From positions 1-64,000 of the forward strand of contig JAEWWJ010000053.1 of assembly GCA_023396415.1 (NCBI GenBank): a stretch of DNA of 64,000 nucleotides, written 5' to 3'. How positions within the stretch are numbered: the stretch's first letter is position 1; every line of letters begins with the position of its first letter. This DNA comes from Bacteroidota bacterium (GTDB lineage: Bacteria; Bacteroidota; Bacteroidia; Bacteroidales; F082). Shown piece by piece: positions 16,936 to 25,131 of this stretch. The notes beneath the pieces are model-generated. The model was given only the letters and a program-made list of their open reading frames with translations. It was not told the DNA's origin and searched no databases. A program made the position numbers and the translations under genes.

Positions 16936-17559
16936 TTAATTTGTGCACCGTATAGGTTCAACAACTGCCAGCGGACTGAATAGAAAATACCTTTTATTGT
17001 TCAAACAGAGGCACTTAAATCGTTTTGTTCGTTGTTCTAGTTTCTGAAAAACACGCCCATCTGCTGTTTTGAAACAAGTGTTTTCTGCAAGCGTCTCCAG
17101 AACAACGTGCTGCGAAGAGGCTTTGGTGTCGTAGTTTTTTAAAACACGTCGCAGGCTCAGGTCGCTTCCGTTGGCCGCTTTCGATCCATATAAATACTGA
17201 ATGAGTTCCTTTTTTACATCTTCCGGAAAAAGATGAAGATCTAAGTAACTGTGCATCAATTGTCCAAAGCATTTTTTCCATTCGTTACCATGAGGCTGAT
17301 GGTTGCGACCATACTTTTCATAGGTGTATAAATGCGCGAGTTCATGCACAAAAGTAATGAGCATTTCATACGGATTAAGATCGTGATTCAACGAAATACG
17401 ATGTGGTTTGCCGGGCAGTGGTGTTCTATAATCGCCCAACTTGGTTCTACGGCTCTTGCTGAAATGGAGTAAAGATTTTTTTTCAGTCAGCTCCCGTAAC
17501 ACTTGCTCAACTGCAGCTTCGGGAAAGTACTTCAACAAAATAGCCCTATCGTCCTTCAT
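16936..17559 (-). CDS. SprT-like zinc metalloprotease domain protein
   Basis: 207 residues. The SprT zinc site is HELAH (H72, E73, H76), with a probable third ligand His in the HQPHGNEWKKC stretch near residue 90. This matches the SprT/Spartan-like layout (HExxH ... HG..W). The C-terminal ~80 residues include a few Cys but not a clear zinc-ribbon quartet. SprT-domain proteins in eukaryotes cleave DNA-protein crosslinks; bacterial roles are poorly known. The start overlaps the preceding small gene by 14 bases, suggesting coupling. No signal peptide, so cytoplasmic. Confidence 0.87.
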   Translation of the reverse strand: MKDDRAILLKYFPEAAVEQVLRELTEKKSLLHFSKSRRTKLGDYRTPLPGKPHRISLNHDLNPYEMLITFVHELAHLYTYEKYGRNHQPHGNEWKKCFGQLMHSYLDLHLFPEDVKKELIQYLYGSKAANGSDLSLRRVLKNYDTKASSQHVVLETLAENTCFKTADGRVFQKLEQRTKRFKCLCLNNKRYFLFSPLAVVEPIRCTN

Positions 17560-17734
17560 ATGCCAAATAAGTACTTTGTGTGCTGTTTACCGGTGTAAAT
17601 GACCATTTGGGACAATCACAATCGCGGTTCTTTTTTTTCTTTCCTCCCGGATGAATGATTCGTTGGCTACAAGCCCCAAAACCAACGAGTAAGAGCATAA
17701 AAATGATGGTTTTAATAAACGATGATAAATGCAT
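17546..17734 (-). CDS. small exported protein with DCDCPKW motif
   Basis: 62 residues. A hydrophobic N-terminal segment (FIKTIIFMLLLVGFGAC) ends at a Cys with a weak lipobox, so it may be a lipoprotein. A lysine run (GGKKKKNR) is followed by DCDCPKWSF. I recall similar short Bacteroidota proteins ending in a DCPKW or DCPKF motif, but know no function. A -7 box lies 43 bases upstream, and the 3' end overlaps the SprT-like gene by 14 bases, both of which support it as a real gene. The Cys pair could bind metal or form a disulfide. Confidence 0.6.
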   Translation of the reverse strand: MHLSSFIKTIIFMLLLVGFGACSQRIIHPGGKKKKNRDCDCPKWSFTPVNSTQSTYLAYEGR

Positions 17735-17776
17735 GATTTGAGATTAAAAAAACAGCCGTTTTTGGCTTTCAATGCA

Positions 17777-17784
17777 CAAAGATA
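17777..17784 (-). promoter_or_regulatory. -7 promoter element for the small exported protein/sprT-like/manC transcript
   Basis: The minus strand reads TATCTTTG, an exact TAnnTTTG match, 43 bases before the small gene's start at 17734. A TTTG lies about 15 bases further upstream as a possible, closely spaced -33 box. Confidence 0.5.
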
Positions 17785-17912
17785 GTGCGTTTTTGTGAGC
17801 AAAGAACCTGATTTTACTGTGAACGAACTTGGTTTAGAGCATAGATTATTCAGCGCAAATGGCCTTCATATAGTAGATTGTTGTAATTTTATACGCTCTT
17901 AACCCATGATCT

Positions 17913-18647
17913 ATGCTCAAGTTACTTGGAGAATATCTGATCCTTCTTTCTGAAATTTTCAAACGACCCGACAAAGGCCCAGTCTTTAGACGGCAGTTGT
18001 TGGTTGAGTTTGTGGGCCTTGGTGTTGATTCTATTGGTATTGTAGCCATCATTTCGGTGTTTACCGGTGCAATTGTTGCACTTCAAACGGCCTATAATAT
18101 TGATTCGCCACTCATTCCATTGACTATGGTAGGTTTTACAACACGGCAAATGATGATTTTGGAGTTTTCGCCCACCATTATCAGCTTGATTTTAGCAGGA
18201 AAAGTGGGGTCGCGCATTGCCTCAGAGATAGGAACCATGCGCGTTACCGAACAAATTGATGCCCTTCGCGTGATGGGCGTTAATCCGGCCAACTACCTCA
18301 TCTTACCAAAAATTACGGCCAGTATGCTTTTCAATCCGGTGTTGATCGTTTTTAGCATCGTTGTTGGACTATGGGGTGGTTGGGTGGCCTGTTTGGTATC
18401 GGGATTGGTAACTTCTGCCGATTTTATTGCCGGATTGCGCAGTTGGTTTGAACCATTCACGGTGGTGTATGCCATGATCAAAACCTTGGTTTTCGCTTTC
18501 ATTATAGCGTCGGTTTCCGGTTATTTGGGCTATAATGTTGATGGCGGATCGGTTGAAGTGGGTAAAGCCAGCACCAAAGCAGTAGTTGTAAGCAGTATCC
18601 TTATTATTTTTTTCGACCTCATTCTCACCCAATTACTGCTCGTATGA
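17913..18647 (+). CDS. mlaE: MlaE-type ABC transporter permease
   Basis: 244 residues with about five to six membrane helices. This is the permease of MCE/Mla phospholipid transport systems. Family segments are DSIGIVAIISVFTGAIVALQ, the conserved EIGTMRVTEQIDALRVMGVN coupling region, and the PKITASMLFNPVL segment. The ATPase gene overlaps its stop by 4 bases (ATGA). The system moves phospholipids between inner and outer membranes to maintain outer-membrane asymmetry. No MCE-domain MlaD gene follows here; a CvpA-family gene comes instead, so the substrate-binding partner must be elsewhere. Confidence 0.94.
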   Translation: MLKLLGEYLILLSEIFKRPDKGPVFRRQLLVEFVGLGVDSIGIVAIISVFTGAIVALQTAYNIDSPLIPLTMVGFTTRQMMILEFSPTIISLILAGKVGSRIASEIGTMRVTEQIDALRVMGVNPANYLILPKITASMLFNPVLIVFSIVVGLWGGWVACLVSGLVTSADFIAGLRSWFEPFTVVYAMIKTLVFAFIIASVSGYLGYNVDGGSVEVGKASTKAVVVSSILIIFFDLILTQLLLV

Positions 18648-19390
18648 TCACTGTTCAGAATATCAACAAATCGTTTGGAACCTATCACGTTCTCAAAAAC
18701 GTGAGCACTCAATTTGAGAAAGGAAAAACCAACCTCATCATTGGCCAGAGTGGATCGGGCAAAACGGTGCTGATGAAATGCTGCATCGGATTGCTGGATA
18801 TTGATCAAGGTGAGATTAACTTCGACGATCGTCCATTTTCGGCTTTGGCAGAGAAGCGTAAAAAAGACATCCGAAAGGAAATGGGTGTGCTTTTTCAAGG
18901 AGGTGCCCTCTTTGATTCGCTTAGCGTAGAGCAAAATGTGATGTTTCCGTTGAATATGTTCACAACAATGAGCCCCGAAGAAAAACTTGAACGGGTGAAC
19001 TTTTGCCTGAAAAGAGTGAATCTTGAAAACGTGAACCAGCTGTTCCCTTCCGAAATTAGCGGAGGAATGATGAAACGTGTAGCCATTGCACGGGCCATCT
19101 CCAACAGCCCAAGTTATCTGTTTTGCGACGAGCCCAACTCGGGCCTTGACCCTAAAACTGCCGAGGTAATTGATCAACTGATCAGCGAAATTACAGAGGA
19201 GTATAACATCACAACCGTGATTAATACCCACGATATGAACTCGGTGCTGCAAATTGGACAAAAAATTAGCTTTTTGTACAAAGGTGAGCTGTGGTGGGAA
19301 GGAGATAAAAACAGCATTTTGAACACAGAAAACAAAGAGTTGAATGAATTTGTTTTTTCAACCGAACTCACCCGAAGACTACGCAAATAA
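18644..19390 (+). CDS. mlaF: MlaF-type ABC transporter ATP-binding protein
   Basis: 248 residues with all ABC ATPase motifs: Walker A GQSGSGKT, signature SGGMMKRVAIARA, and Walker B LFCDEPNSGLD with catalytic Glu. The GGMMKR variant of the signature is typical of MlaF/MCE ATPases. It powers the adjacent permease in phospholipid trafficking. The start codon overlaps the permease stop in an ATGA, indicating translational coupling. The next gene (CvpA family) begins 7 bases after its stop. Confidence 0.95.
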   Translation: MITVQNINKSFGTYHVLKNVSTQFEKGKTNLIIGQSGSGKTVLMKCCIGLLDIDQGEINFDDRPFSALAEKRKKDIRKEMGVLFQGGALFDSLSVEQNVMFPLNMFTTMSPEEKLERVNFCLKRVNLENVNQLFPSEISGGMMKRVAIARAISNSPSYLFCDEPNSGLDPKTAEVIDQLISEITEEYNITTVINTHDMNSVLQIGQKISFLYKGELWWEGDKNSILNTENKELNEFVFSTELTRRLRK

Positions 19391-19397
19391 ACTGCCT

Positions 19398-19958
19398 ATG
19401 GCAATCATTGATATTGTTCTTGTTGTTCTACTGGCCCTGAGCGCTATTCAAGGGTATCGAAAAGGATTTATTCATTCCATTACCTCATTGTTAGCACTGA
19501 TTTTGGGAATTTATTTGGCTTTTTATTTTTCGGATGTTACTGCCGATTTTATTCGAGAAATACTTGGATTGGGTGGTAAGTACCTCAATATGATAGCGTT
19601 TGTACTCACCCTGGTGTTGGTGGTGGTGGTTGTTTCGGCCATTGGAAAAATCATTGAAAAGGTGATGGAAACCATCATGCTCGGTTTTTTAAACAGCCTT
19701 GCCGGAGCCGTTTTCGGTTTGTTGAAAGGAGTGCTTGTGCTAAGCCTATTCATGATGCTGTTGGGATACTTAAAAGTGGAAGACAAGCTTATCTCCAAAG
19801 AAAAACAGCAAGCGGCCCGTTTTTACGAGGGCGTAAAAGAGTTTGCTCCTTTTGTTTTACAAAAGTTTAAACTCGATCAGAAACTAAAGGATTTAGATTT
19901 TTGGAACAATGAATCACACGATGAGTCCAAGCCTGAAAAAGTAACTGCCAAAGCTTAG
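19398..19958 (+). CDS. cvpA: CvpA family membrane protein
   Basis: 186 residues, starting MAIIDIVLVVLL. Four predicted membrane helices and the CvpA fingerprint (GYRKGFIHSITSLLALILGI near the N-terminus, then a GKIIEKV loop and a glycine-rich third helix NSLAGAVFGLLKGVL). The charged C-terminal tail ends in KPEKVTAKA. CvpA is known for colicin V production and envelope or bile stress resistance, with unclear biochemistry. I rejected the Met at 19344 because it lies within mlaF. Placement directly after mlaEF suggests an envelope role. Confidence 0.88.
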   Translation: MAIIDIVLVVLLALSAIQGYRKGFIHSITSLLALILGIYLAFYFSDVTADFIREILGLGGKYLNMIAFVLTLVLVVVVVSAIGKIIEKVMETIMLGFLNSLAGAVFGLLKGVLVLSLFMMLLGYLKVEDKLISKEKQQAARFYEGVKEFAPFVLQKFKLDQKLKDLDFWNNESHDESKPEKVTAKA

Positions 19959-19985
19959 CTCATTGGGTGCAAGGCATAAAAAGAA

Positions 19986-20783
19986 TTATAAATTCAATGC
20001 CATACTCACAATTTCGGCCACATCATAATTCTTCATGCTGTCTTCGCGGTGCTTGTATTTGATGCCGTCGGTCATCATCACCATGCAAAACGGACAAGCC
20101 GTTGCAATAATATCAGCACCCGTTTCTATTGCTTCTTCGGTCCGTTCGATAAACACCTCTTTGTTACCTTTTTCGGCTTCTTTGAACATTTGTCCACCAC
20201 CGGCACCGCAACACAATCCATAGCTTCGATTTCTTTTCATCTCCACTTTTTTTGAAGGGATGGCAGCCAAAACATCGCGTGGTGCATCATATTCATTGTT
20301 GGCCCGACCCAAATAGCAAGGGTCGTGAAAAACAATGGTTTGGTTGTTAAAGGGATTGTTTTCGATGTATTTTTCGATGGAACCCAGAAATTTATTCAAG
20401 AATTGGGTATGATGCCACACCTCATACTGTCCGCCCAAATCGGGATATTCGTTTTTTAAGGTGTTGTAATCGTGAGGACAGCAGGTAACAATTTTTTTAA
20501 CCTGATACATCTCAAGTAATTGAATGTTGGTGAGGGCCTGCATTTGAAACAACATCTCGTTTCCGGCACGTCGTGCCAAGTCGCCGCTATCCGATTCTTC
20601 AGTACCGAGTACTGCGTAACTGATCTTTAAAAAGCTGAGAATTTTAACAAATTCGCGGGTTACTTTTTTGTATCTATCATCGAAAGCACCTGCCGATCCA
20701 ACCCAAAAAAGCCATTCGGGATACTGGCCGGCGGCTACAACTTCGGCCATGATTGGCACGTTTATTTTTATATTATTTTCCAT
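19986..20783 (-). CDS. Cys-rich (CCG-domain) Fe-S oxidoreductase subunit
   Basis: 265 residues, a stand-alone pair of CCG domains as in HdrB/HdrD, GlpC and LutA proteins. The first half has VTCCPHDYNTLKNEYP and HDPCYLGR; the second has LCCGAGGGQMF and TACPFCMVMM. These bind a non-cubane 4Fe-4S cluster in characterised members. The opening segment FWVGSAGAFDDR has Ser where some CCG proteins have Cys. The gene follows a membrane Fe-S/cytochrome-like gene by 19 bases, and together they look like a split version of a NarI-FeS-CCG fusion such as mycobacterial EtfD. A role in quinone-linked electron transfer, possibly with electron-transfer flavoprotein, is inference. Confidence 0.85.
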   Translation of the reverse strand: MENNIKINVPIMAEVVAAGQYPEWLFWVGSAGAFDDRYKKVTREFVKILSFLKISYAVLGTEESDSGDLARRAGNEMLFQMQALTNIQLLEMYQVKKIVTCCPHDYNTLKNEYPDLGGQYEVWHHTQFLNKFLGSIEKYIENNPFNNQTIVFHDPCYLGRANNEYDAPRDVLAAIPSKKVEMKRNRSYGLCCGAGGGQMFKEAEKGNKEVFIERTEEAIETGADIIATACPFCMVMMTDGIKYKHREDSMKNYDVAEIVSMALNL

Positions 20784-20802
20784 TTAAAGTGTTTTTCGAT
20801 GG

Positions 20803-22116
20803 TTATTCTTTCGTGTTCACATAAAGATCTTCGGCCCATTTCAAGCGGTCGTGAGGCGAAAACTGCCAAGGTGCACCATTGTTTTCAATATTGGTGAAGG
20901 CGGTGTTTAATCCTGCCGGTGCTGCCGATTTTTCAAGCACAAGATAGCGGCGCATATCGAGAATAATGGAGGGCTGGTGAATGTTTACCGGGCACTCTTG
21001 CGCGCAAGCATTGCACATGGTGCAGGCCCAAAGCTCCTCTTCGGTGATATAATCGCCCAGAAGTGATTTGCCATCGCTAAAGCTTAAGCCTTCTTTCTGA
21101 AGTCCGGGTCCTTTTTCTTTCATCCTGGCTCTAACGTCCATCATAATTTTGCGCGGCGAAAGAAGTTTTCCTGTGATATTGGCCGGACAAACAGCGGTGC
21201 AACGTCCACATTCAGTACATGATAGCGCATTCATATAATTGACCCAACTCACATCTTCGGCATCGGAAACACCAAATTTGGGTGGCGCTTCGGTGCTGGC
21301 AGCAAAAGCGGCCTGAGGATCGAGCATCATTTTCACTTCTTGTGTAATGCTATCCATGTTTTCAACATAACCTAAAGGACTGATGCGGCTCACAAAGACG
21401 TTGGGAACCGACATAAATACATGGAAATGTTTGGAATAAGGCAAAACATTGGCAAACACAAAAATCAAAACAATGTGTGCCCACCAGTTGAATTCGTGCC
21501 AAAAATGGATGGTATATGAAGAAAGCGGGCCAAATAAACCGGCTATAAAAAGACTTACCGGATAAACACCTGCCAATGTTGTACCTTCGGATTGGTTTTC
21601 CAGAATGTAAAAAGTGTTCATTCCCAACAAGCTCACCATCAGCAAAAGGATAAATGAAAGCGCCAAATTGGCATCAGCCTTTGAAACAGCTTTCATTTCG
21701 GGACCATAGAACCGACTTACTTTGAGGAATAAACGCCGAATTAAAAACACCATCACCGAAACAAAAATGATTGCAGCAAAAACATCGCCAAAGGCCATGA
21801 GGACATCATACACCGGTCCTAAAAATTTTAATACACGCTCGGTGCCGAAAAGGCCGTCTATCACCATTTCGATGCTGCCGACTAAAATGACCAAAAAACC
21901 CCAAAACACAAGGGCGTGTAGCAATCCCATGACAGGATGCCTGAAAATTTTCGTTTGCCCGATAGCCACTTCTAAGGTTACTTTAATGCGTTGTGGAATG
22001 TTGCGTAAAGGGCTCTTTCTCGTAAACTTAAAGTTGAGAAATAGCTTGCGTATGGTGTAAGCAAACACAACTAAGGTTGCGATGAGTACCAGTGCAAAAA
22101 GGATCTGTTTAAGCAT
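20803..22116 (-). CDS. membrane 4Fe-4S dicluster oxidoreductase with NarI-like N-terminus
   Basis: 437 residues. About six membrane helices in the first ~240 residues resemble a NarI/HdrE-type b-cytochrome region with several His (for example GLLHALVFWGF and IHFWHEFNWWAHIVL) that could ligate heme. The soluble C-terminus has two 4Fe-4S motifs: CTECGRCTAVCPAN and CTMCNACAQECPVN. It should pass electrons between the quinone pool and the CCG subunit encoded downstream. A -7 box at 22145-22152 serves the pair. Exact donor unknown; EtfD-like ETF:quinone oxidoreduction is the best guess. Confidence 0.86.
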   Translation of the reverse strand: MLKQILFALVLIATLVVFAYTIRKLFLNFKFTRKSPLRNIPQRIKVTLEVAIGQTKIFRHPVMGLLHALVFWGFLVILVGSIEMVIDGLFGTERVLKFLGPVYDVLMAFGDVFAAIIFVSVMVFLIRRLFLKVSRFYGPEMKAVSKADANLALSFILLLMVSLLGMNTFYILENQSEGTTLAGVYPVSLFIAGLFGPLSSYTIHFWHEFNWWAHIVLIFVFANVLPYSKHFHVFMSVPNVFVSRISPLGYVENMDSITQEVKMMLDPQAAFAASTEAPPKFGVSDAEDVSWVNYMNALSCTECGRCTAVCPANITGKLLSPRKIMMDVRARMKEKGPGLQKEGLSFSDGKSLLGDYITEEELWACTMCNACAQECPVNIHQPSIILDMRRYLVLEKSAAPAGLNTAFTNIENNGAPWQFSPHDRLKWAEDLYVNTKE

Positions 22117-22144
22117 AAACCGGTCTTTTTAGGTTCGTTGTGTG

Positions 22145-22152
22145 CAAACTTA
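22145..22152 (-). promoter_or_regulatory. -7 promoter element for the Fe-S oxidoreductase operon
   Basis: The minus strand reads TAAGTTTG (TAnnTTTG), 29 bases upstream of the start at 22116. Confidence 0.5.
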
Positions 22153-22468
22153 GTGTATTTTTTTAAATGCCGTATAGACGATTTACAAACACTCCGCTTC
22201 AAAGGATGATATGGATATAAACTCACTTGTATGCCATGATTAACACATTTTGTATCAATTCGTTAGATCATTATTTGGTTTGTTTCCAAATTTGGTGGGT
22301 CTTGTAAAATCATAAAGCTTTCCTGCTGTTGCGTGAAGCTTCAGAAAAATATTGTCGCCAAACGCATCTCGCTAAAAACATGAAAGGCGGAGATCGCCTC
22401 CGCCTGTTCACTTAACCAACACAAAAGATTATATGAGAAAATTGTTTTTTGAGTCTTTAATTTAGGGT
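22153..22468. other. intergenic region with no supported gene
   Basis: AT-rich and without a credible reading frame. The only structure noticed is a GC-rich hairpin, AGGCGGAG-ATCGC-CTCCGCCT at 22385-22405, downstream of the small exported-protein gene on the minus strand. It lacks a strong T run and may be a weak terminator. Confidence 0.5.
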
Positions 22469-22813
22469 TTATTTTAGATGTTCTGCTGCTATTTTTTCAG
22501 TGTCGAAAGGGATGTCATCAACAGGGGCTTCGTCGGCTAAAGCCGGAAGATGATGTGTGTCAGCTGCCATTAGACTTTCCTCAGCTAAAGCTTTGGTATC
22601 GAACGGAATATCGTTGATATAACTTTCTTTTTCCATTTTGAAGGTTACGTTTATCGCCTTTTCAAAGGCAATGCTACCTGCAATAGCTTGGGTATTAAAA
22701 GGAATATCGTTGATGTAAGCTTCCTGGCGTGGTTGCAAGTCAATACCCTCAGCTTTTACATATGATCCGCTGATGAGGATGAGTGTGCTAATTAAAATGA
22801 TGTATGTTTTCAT
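22469..22813 (-). CDS. small exported protein with three 32-residue DIPF[ND]T repeats
   Basis: 114 residues. An N-terminal signal peptide (about 1-21, ending near YVKA-EG) is followed by three copies of a motif: YINDIPFNTQAIA at 33, YINDIPFDTKALA at 65 and PVDDIPFDTEKIA at 97. The D-I-P-F cores are at 36, 68 and 100, so the period is exactly 32 residues. The linkers between copies are not conserved. I do not know a function. The short repeated motif on an exported protein suggests a binding peptide or structural repeat. A dyad (TAGGTA-N6-TACCTA) lies 20 bases upstream of the start. No operon partner is evident. Confidence 0.75.
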   Translation of the reverse strand: MKTYIILISTLILISGSYVKAEGIDLQPRQEAYINDIPFNTQAIAGSIAFEKAINVTFKMEKESYINDIPFDTKALAEESLMAADTHHLPALADEAPVDDIPFDTEKIAAEHLK

Positions 22814-22832
22814 GTTGTAAAATTTTCTTTAA

Positions 22833-22850
22833 TAGGTAACTGAGTACCTA
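22833..22850 (-). promoter_or_regulatory. inverted repeat upstream of the DIPF-repeat gene
   Basis: TAGGTA-N6-TACCTA is a perfect 6+6 dyad placed 20 bases before the start codon at 22813. It is a possible operator; the protein that would bind is unknown. Confidence 0.3.
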
Positions 22851-22988
22851 TATAACAAAGCATGTGCCAAAATGTTTAAATAACTGATTAATAAACTCAT
22901 GATCTATTTTTCAGCTAGTATGACAGTATTAAAAGCTGTTCGGAATTGACAGTTTTTGTCCGCTTTCGTTCATTTTTCTAAAACAAAA

Positions 22989-23015
22989 AAACTCGGCCAA
23001 TCAATGGCCGAGTTT
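22989..23015 (-). terminator. rho-independent terminator after glmS
   Basis: An 11-bp stem AAACTCGGCCA/TGGCCGAGTTT with a 5-base loop, followed on the minus strand by a run of seven T. It lies about 35 bases past the glmS stop. Confidence 0.88.
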
Positions 23016-23050
23016 AATTTGGGGTTAAGCCCCGAAAAATGTATAAAAAC

Positions 23051-24889
23051 TTATTCTACAGTTACCGATTTTGCAAGGTTTCGGGGTTGATCCACATTGC
23101 AACCGCGCATCACAGCAATGTGGTAGGCGAGTTTTTGCAATGGAATGGTGGCCAAAAGTGGCACGAGCATTTCTTCCGTTTCGGGAATTTCAATCACATA
23201 GTCGGCCAATCGGCGCACTTCTACGTCGCCTTTGGTCACAATTGCAATCACTTGTCCTTTTCGTGCTTTTACTTCTTGAATATTGCTCACTACCTTGTCA
23301 TAAGTCCCTTTATTGGTGGCTATAATCACCACAGGCATTTCTTCGTCAATAAGGGCTATGGGTCCATGTTTCATTTCGGCAGCAGGATAGCCTTCGGCGT
23401 GGATGTATGAGATTTCTTTAAGTTTGAGTGCTCCTTCGAGTGCCACCGGAAAGTTGTATCCTCTCCCGAGATAAAGAAAATTGCGAACATCTTTAAACTT
23501 TTCGGCAATTTCAATGACTTTGGCACTTTCTTTCAAGGTTTCTTGCACCTTTTCGGGGATAAGACTCAGCTCTGTAATGATTTCCATGAAACGCGACCGA
23601 CCAATAGTGCCGCGCATTTGGGCCAAACGCAAAGCAAAAAGGGTGAGCAACGTTACTTGTGCCGTGAATGCTTTGGTAGAGGCTACGCCGATTTCCGGAC
23701 CGGCATGGGTGTAGCTGCCAGCATGGGTGGCTCGTGCAATAGATGATCCTACTACATTACAAATCCCCAGAATGGTGGCGCCTTTTGATTTGGCAAGTTC
23801 TATGGCTGCCAAGGTATCGGCTGTTTCGCCTGACTGCGAAATGGCAATTACCACATCTCGCTCATAAATGACGGGATTGCGGTAACGAAATTCGGAGGCG
23901 TATTCCACTTCAACTGGAATACGAGCAATGTCCTCAAAAAGATATTCACCCACCAAACCGGCGTGCCACGATGTGCCGCAAGCCACAATGATGATGCGGT
24001 TGGCATTCAAGAGTTTTTGCTCATATTCTATGATGCCGCCTAAAGTAACCGTGCCTTGATCCAAATGGATGCGACCCCGCATGCTGTCGCGGATTGAAGA
24101 GGGTTGCTCATAAATTTCCTTTAACATAAAATGTTCAAAACCACCTTTTTCCAAGGCGCTGAGGTTCATTTCGAGCTTTTCAACATAGGGTGTTTTTTCA
24201 TGGTTACGGATTGTTTTAATCTTCAGGTGTTGATTCCTGCGGATTAAAGCCACCTCTTCATCATCGAGGTAAACCACGTTTTTGGTGTATTCAATAATAG
24301 GTGTAGCATCGGAGGCTACATAAAAATCGTTGGTGCCTATGCCAATCACCAACGGGCTTCCTTTGCGCGCCGCAATAAGGGTGTCCGGATCATCACGCGA
24401 CATGACAACAATGGCATAAGCACCCGTAACTTGGTTGAGGGCAATGCGCACGGCATCAAATAGGCTTACTTCTTCGTTCAATTTAATATCCTCAATTAAA
24501 TTGGTGAGCACTTCAGTGTCGGTGTTGGATTGAAATCCATAGCCTCTGGCTTCAAGTTCATGTTTTAAGGAGGCGTAATTTTCGATGATGCCATTGTGGA
24601 TAAGTGCAATCTCTTTTGACTGGGAGTAATGCGGATGGGCGTTTACTTGATTGGGTTCGCCGTGGGTAGCCCAGCGGGTGTGGGCTATGCCGATGGTTCC
24701 TTTCAGGTGGGCTTCTTTTACGTGGTCTTCGAGCTGGCTCACTTTTCCTTTGGTTTTATATACCAAAAGTTCTTGGTCGAGCAAAGCAATTCCGGCACTG
24801 TCATAACCTCTGTACTCGAGGCGTTTAAGTCCGCTAATTAAAATTGGGTAGGCATCTTTTGGGCCAATGTAAGCAACTATTCCGCACAT
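23051..24889 (-). CDS. glmS: glutamine-fructose-6-phosphate aminotransferase (isomerizing)
   Basis: 612 residues, the usual length. It makes glucosamine-6-phosphate from fructose-6-phosphate and glutamine, the entry step for peptidoglycan and lipid A sugars. The protein begins MCGIVAYIGP, exposing the Cys nucleophile of the N-terminal glutaminase domain after Met removal. Family marks are HTRWATHGEPN and NAHPH in that domain, then two SIS sugar-isomerase domains with CGTSWHAG and SQSGETADT. The C-terminus ends NLAKSVTVE as expected. An 11-base direct duplication (TTTATGGTTGT twice) abuts the start codon upstream. The gene order glmS, DUF4270, glycogen synthase-like is on one strand, but a 242-base gap separates glmS from DUF4270. 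Confidence 0.97.
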   Translation of the reverse strand: MCGIVAYIGPKDAYPILISGLKRLEYRGYDSAGIALLDQELLVYKTKGKVSQLEDHVKEAHLKGTIGIAHTRWATHGEPNQVNAHPHYSQSKEIALIHNGIIENYASLKHELEARGYGFQSNTDTEVLTNLIEDIKLNEEVSLFDAVRIALNQVTGAYAIVVMSRDDPDTLIAARKGSPLVIGIGTNDFYVASDATPIIEYTKNVVYLDDEEVALIRRNQHLKIKTIRNHEKTPYVEKLEMNLSALEKGGFEHFMLKEIYEQPSSIRDSMRGRIHLDQGTVTLGGIIEYEQKLLNANRIIIVACGTSWHAGLVGEYLFEDIARIPVEVEYASEFRYRNPVIYERDVVIAISQSGETADTLAAIELAKSKGATILGICNVVGSSIARATHAGSYTHAGPEIGVASTKAFTAQVTLLTLFALRLAQMRGTIGRSRFMEIITELSLIPEKVQETLKESAKVIEIAEKFKDVRNFLYLGRGYNFPVALEGALKLKEISYIHAEGYPAAEMKHGPIALIDEEMPVVIIATNKGTYDKVVSNIQEVKARKGQVIAIVTKGDVEVRRLADYVIEIPETEEMLVPLLATIPLQKLAYHIAVMRGCNVDQPRNLAKSVTVE

Positions 24890-25131
24890 TTTATGGTTGT
24901 TTTATGGTTGTTGGTGCTTGATTTCAAATCTGTCATCTAAAAATTTTAGCTAAAGTAGTATAATTTCATTTTTTAGCCTGTGATTTTGGGAATGTTTCTT
25001 CAAAACAGGAAACGATTGCCCAAATTTAGGAATCTATCTTGCTTAAAATCAGGAGTATATTTCACATCAAAAGAACTGCAAATGAAGTTGACTTTGCGCG
25101 TGAACTTTTTTGTAAAAAATGGAGAAACCCA

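Noticed and set aside
24890..25131. glmS riboswitch/ribozyme in the leader
   Set aside because: No glmS ribozyme core could be recognised, and that ribozyme is mainly found in Firmicutes.
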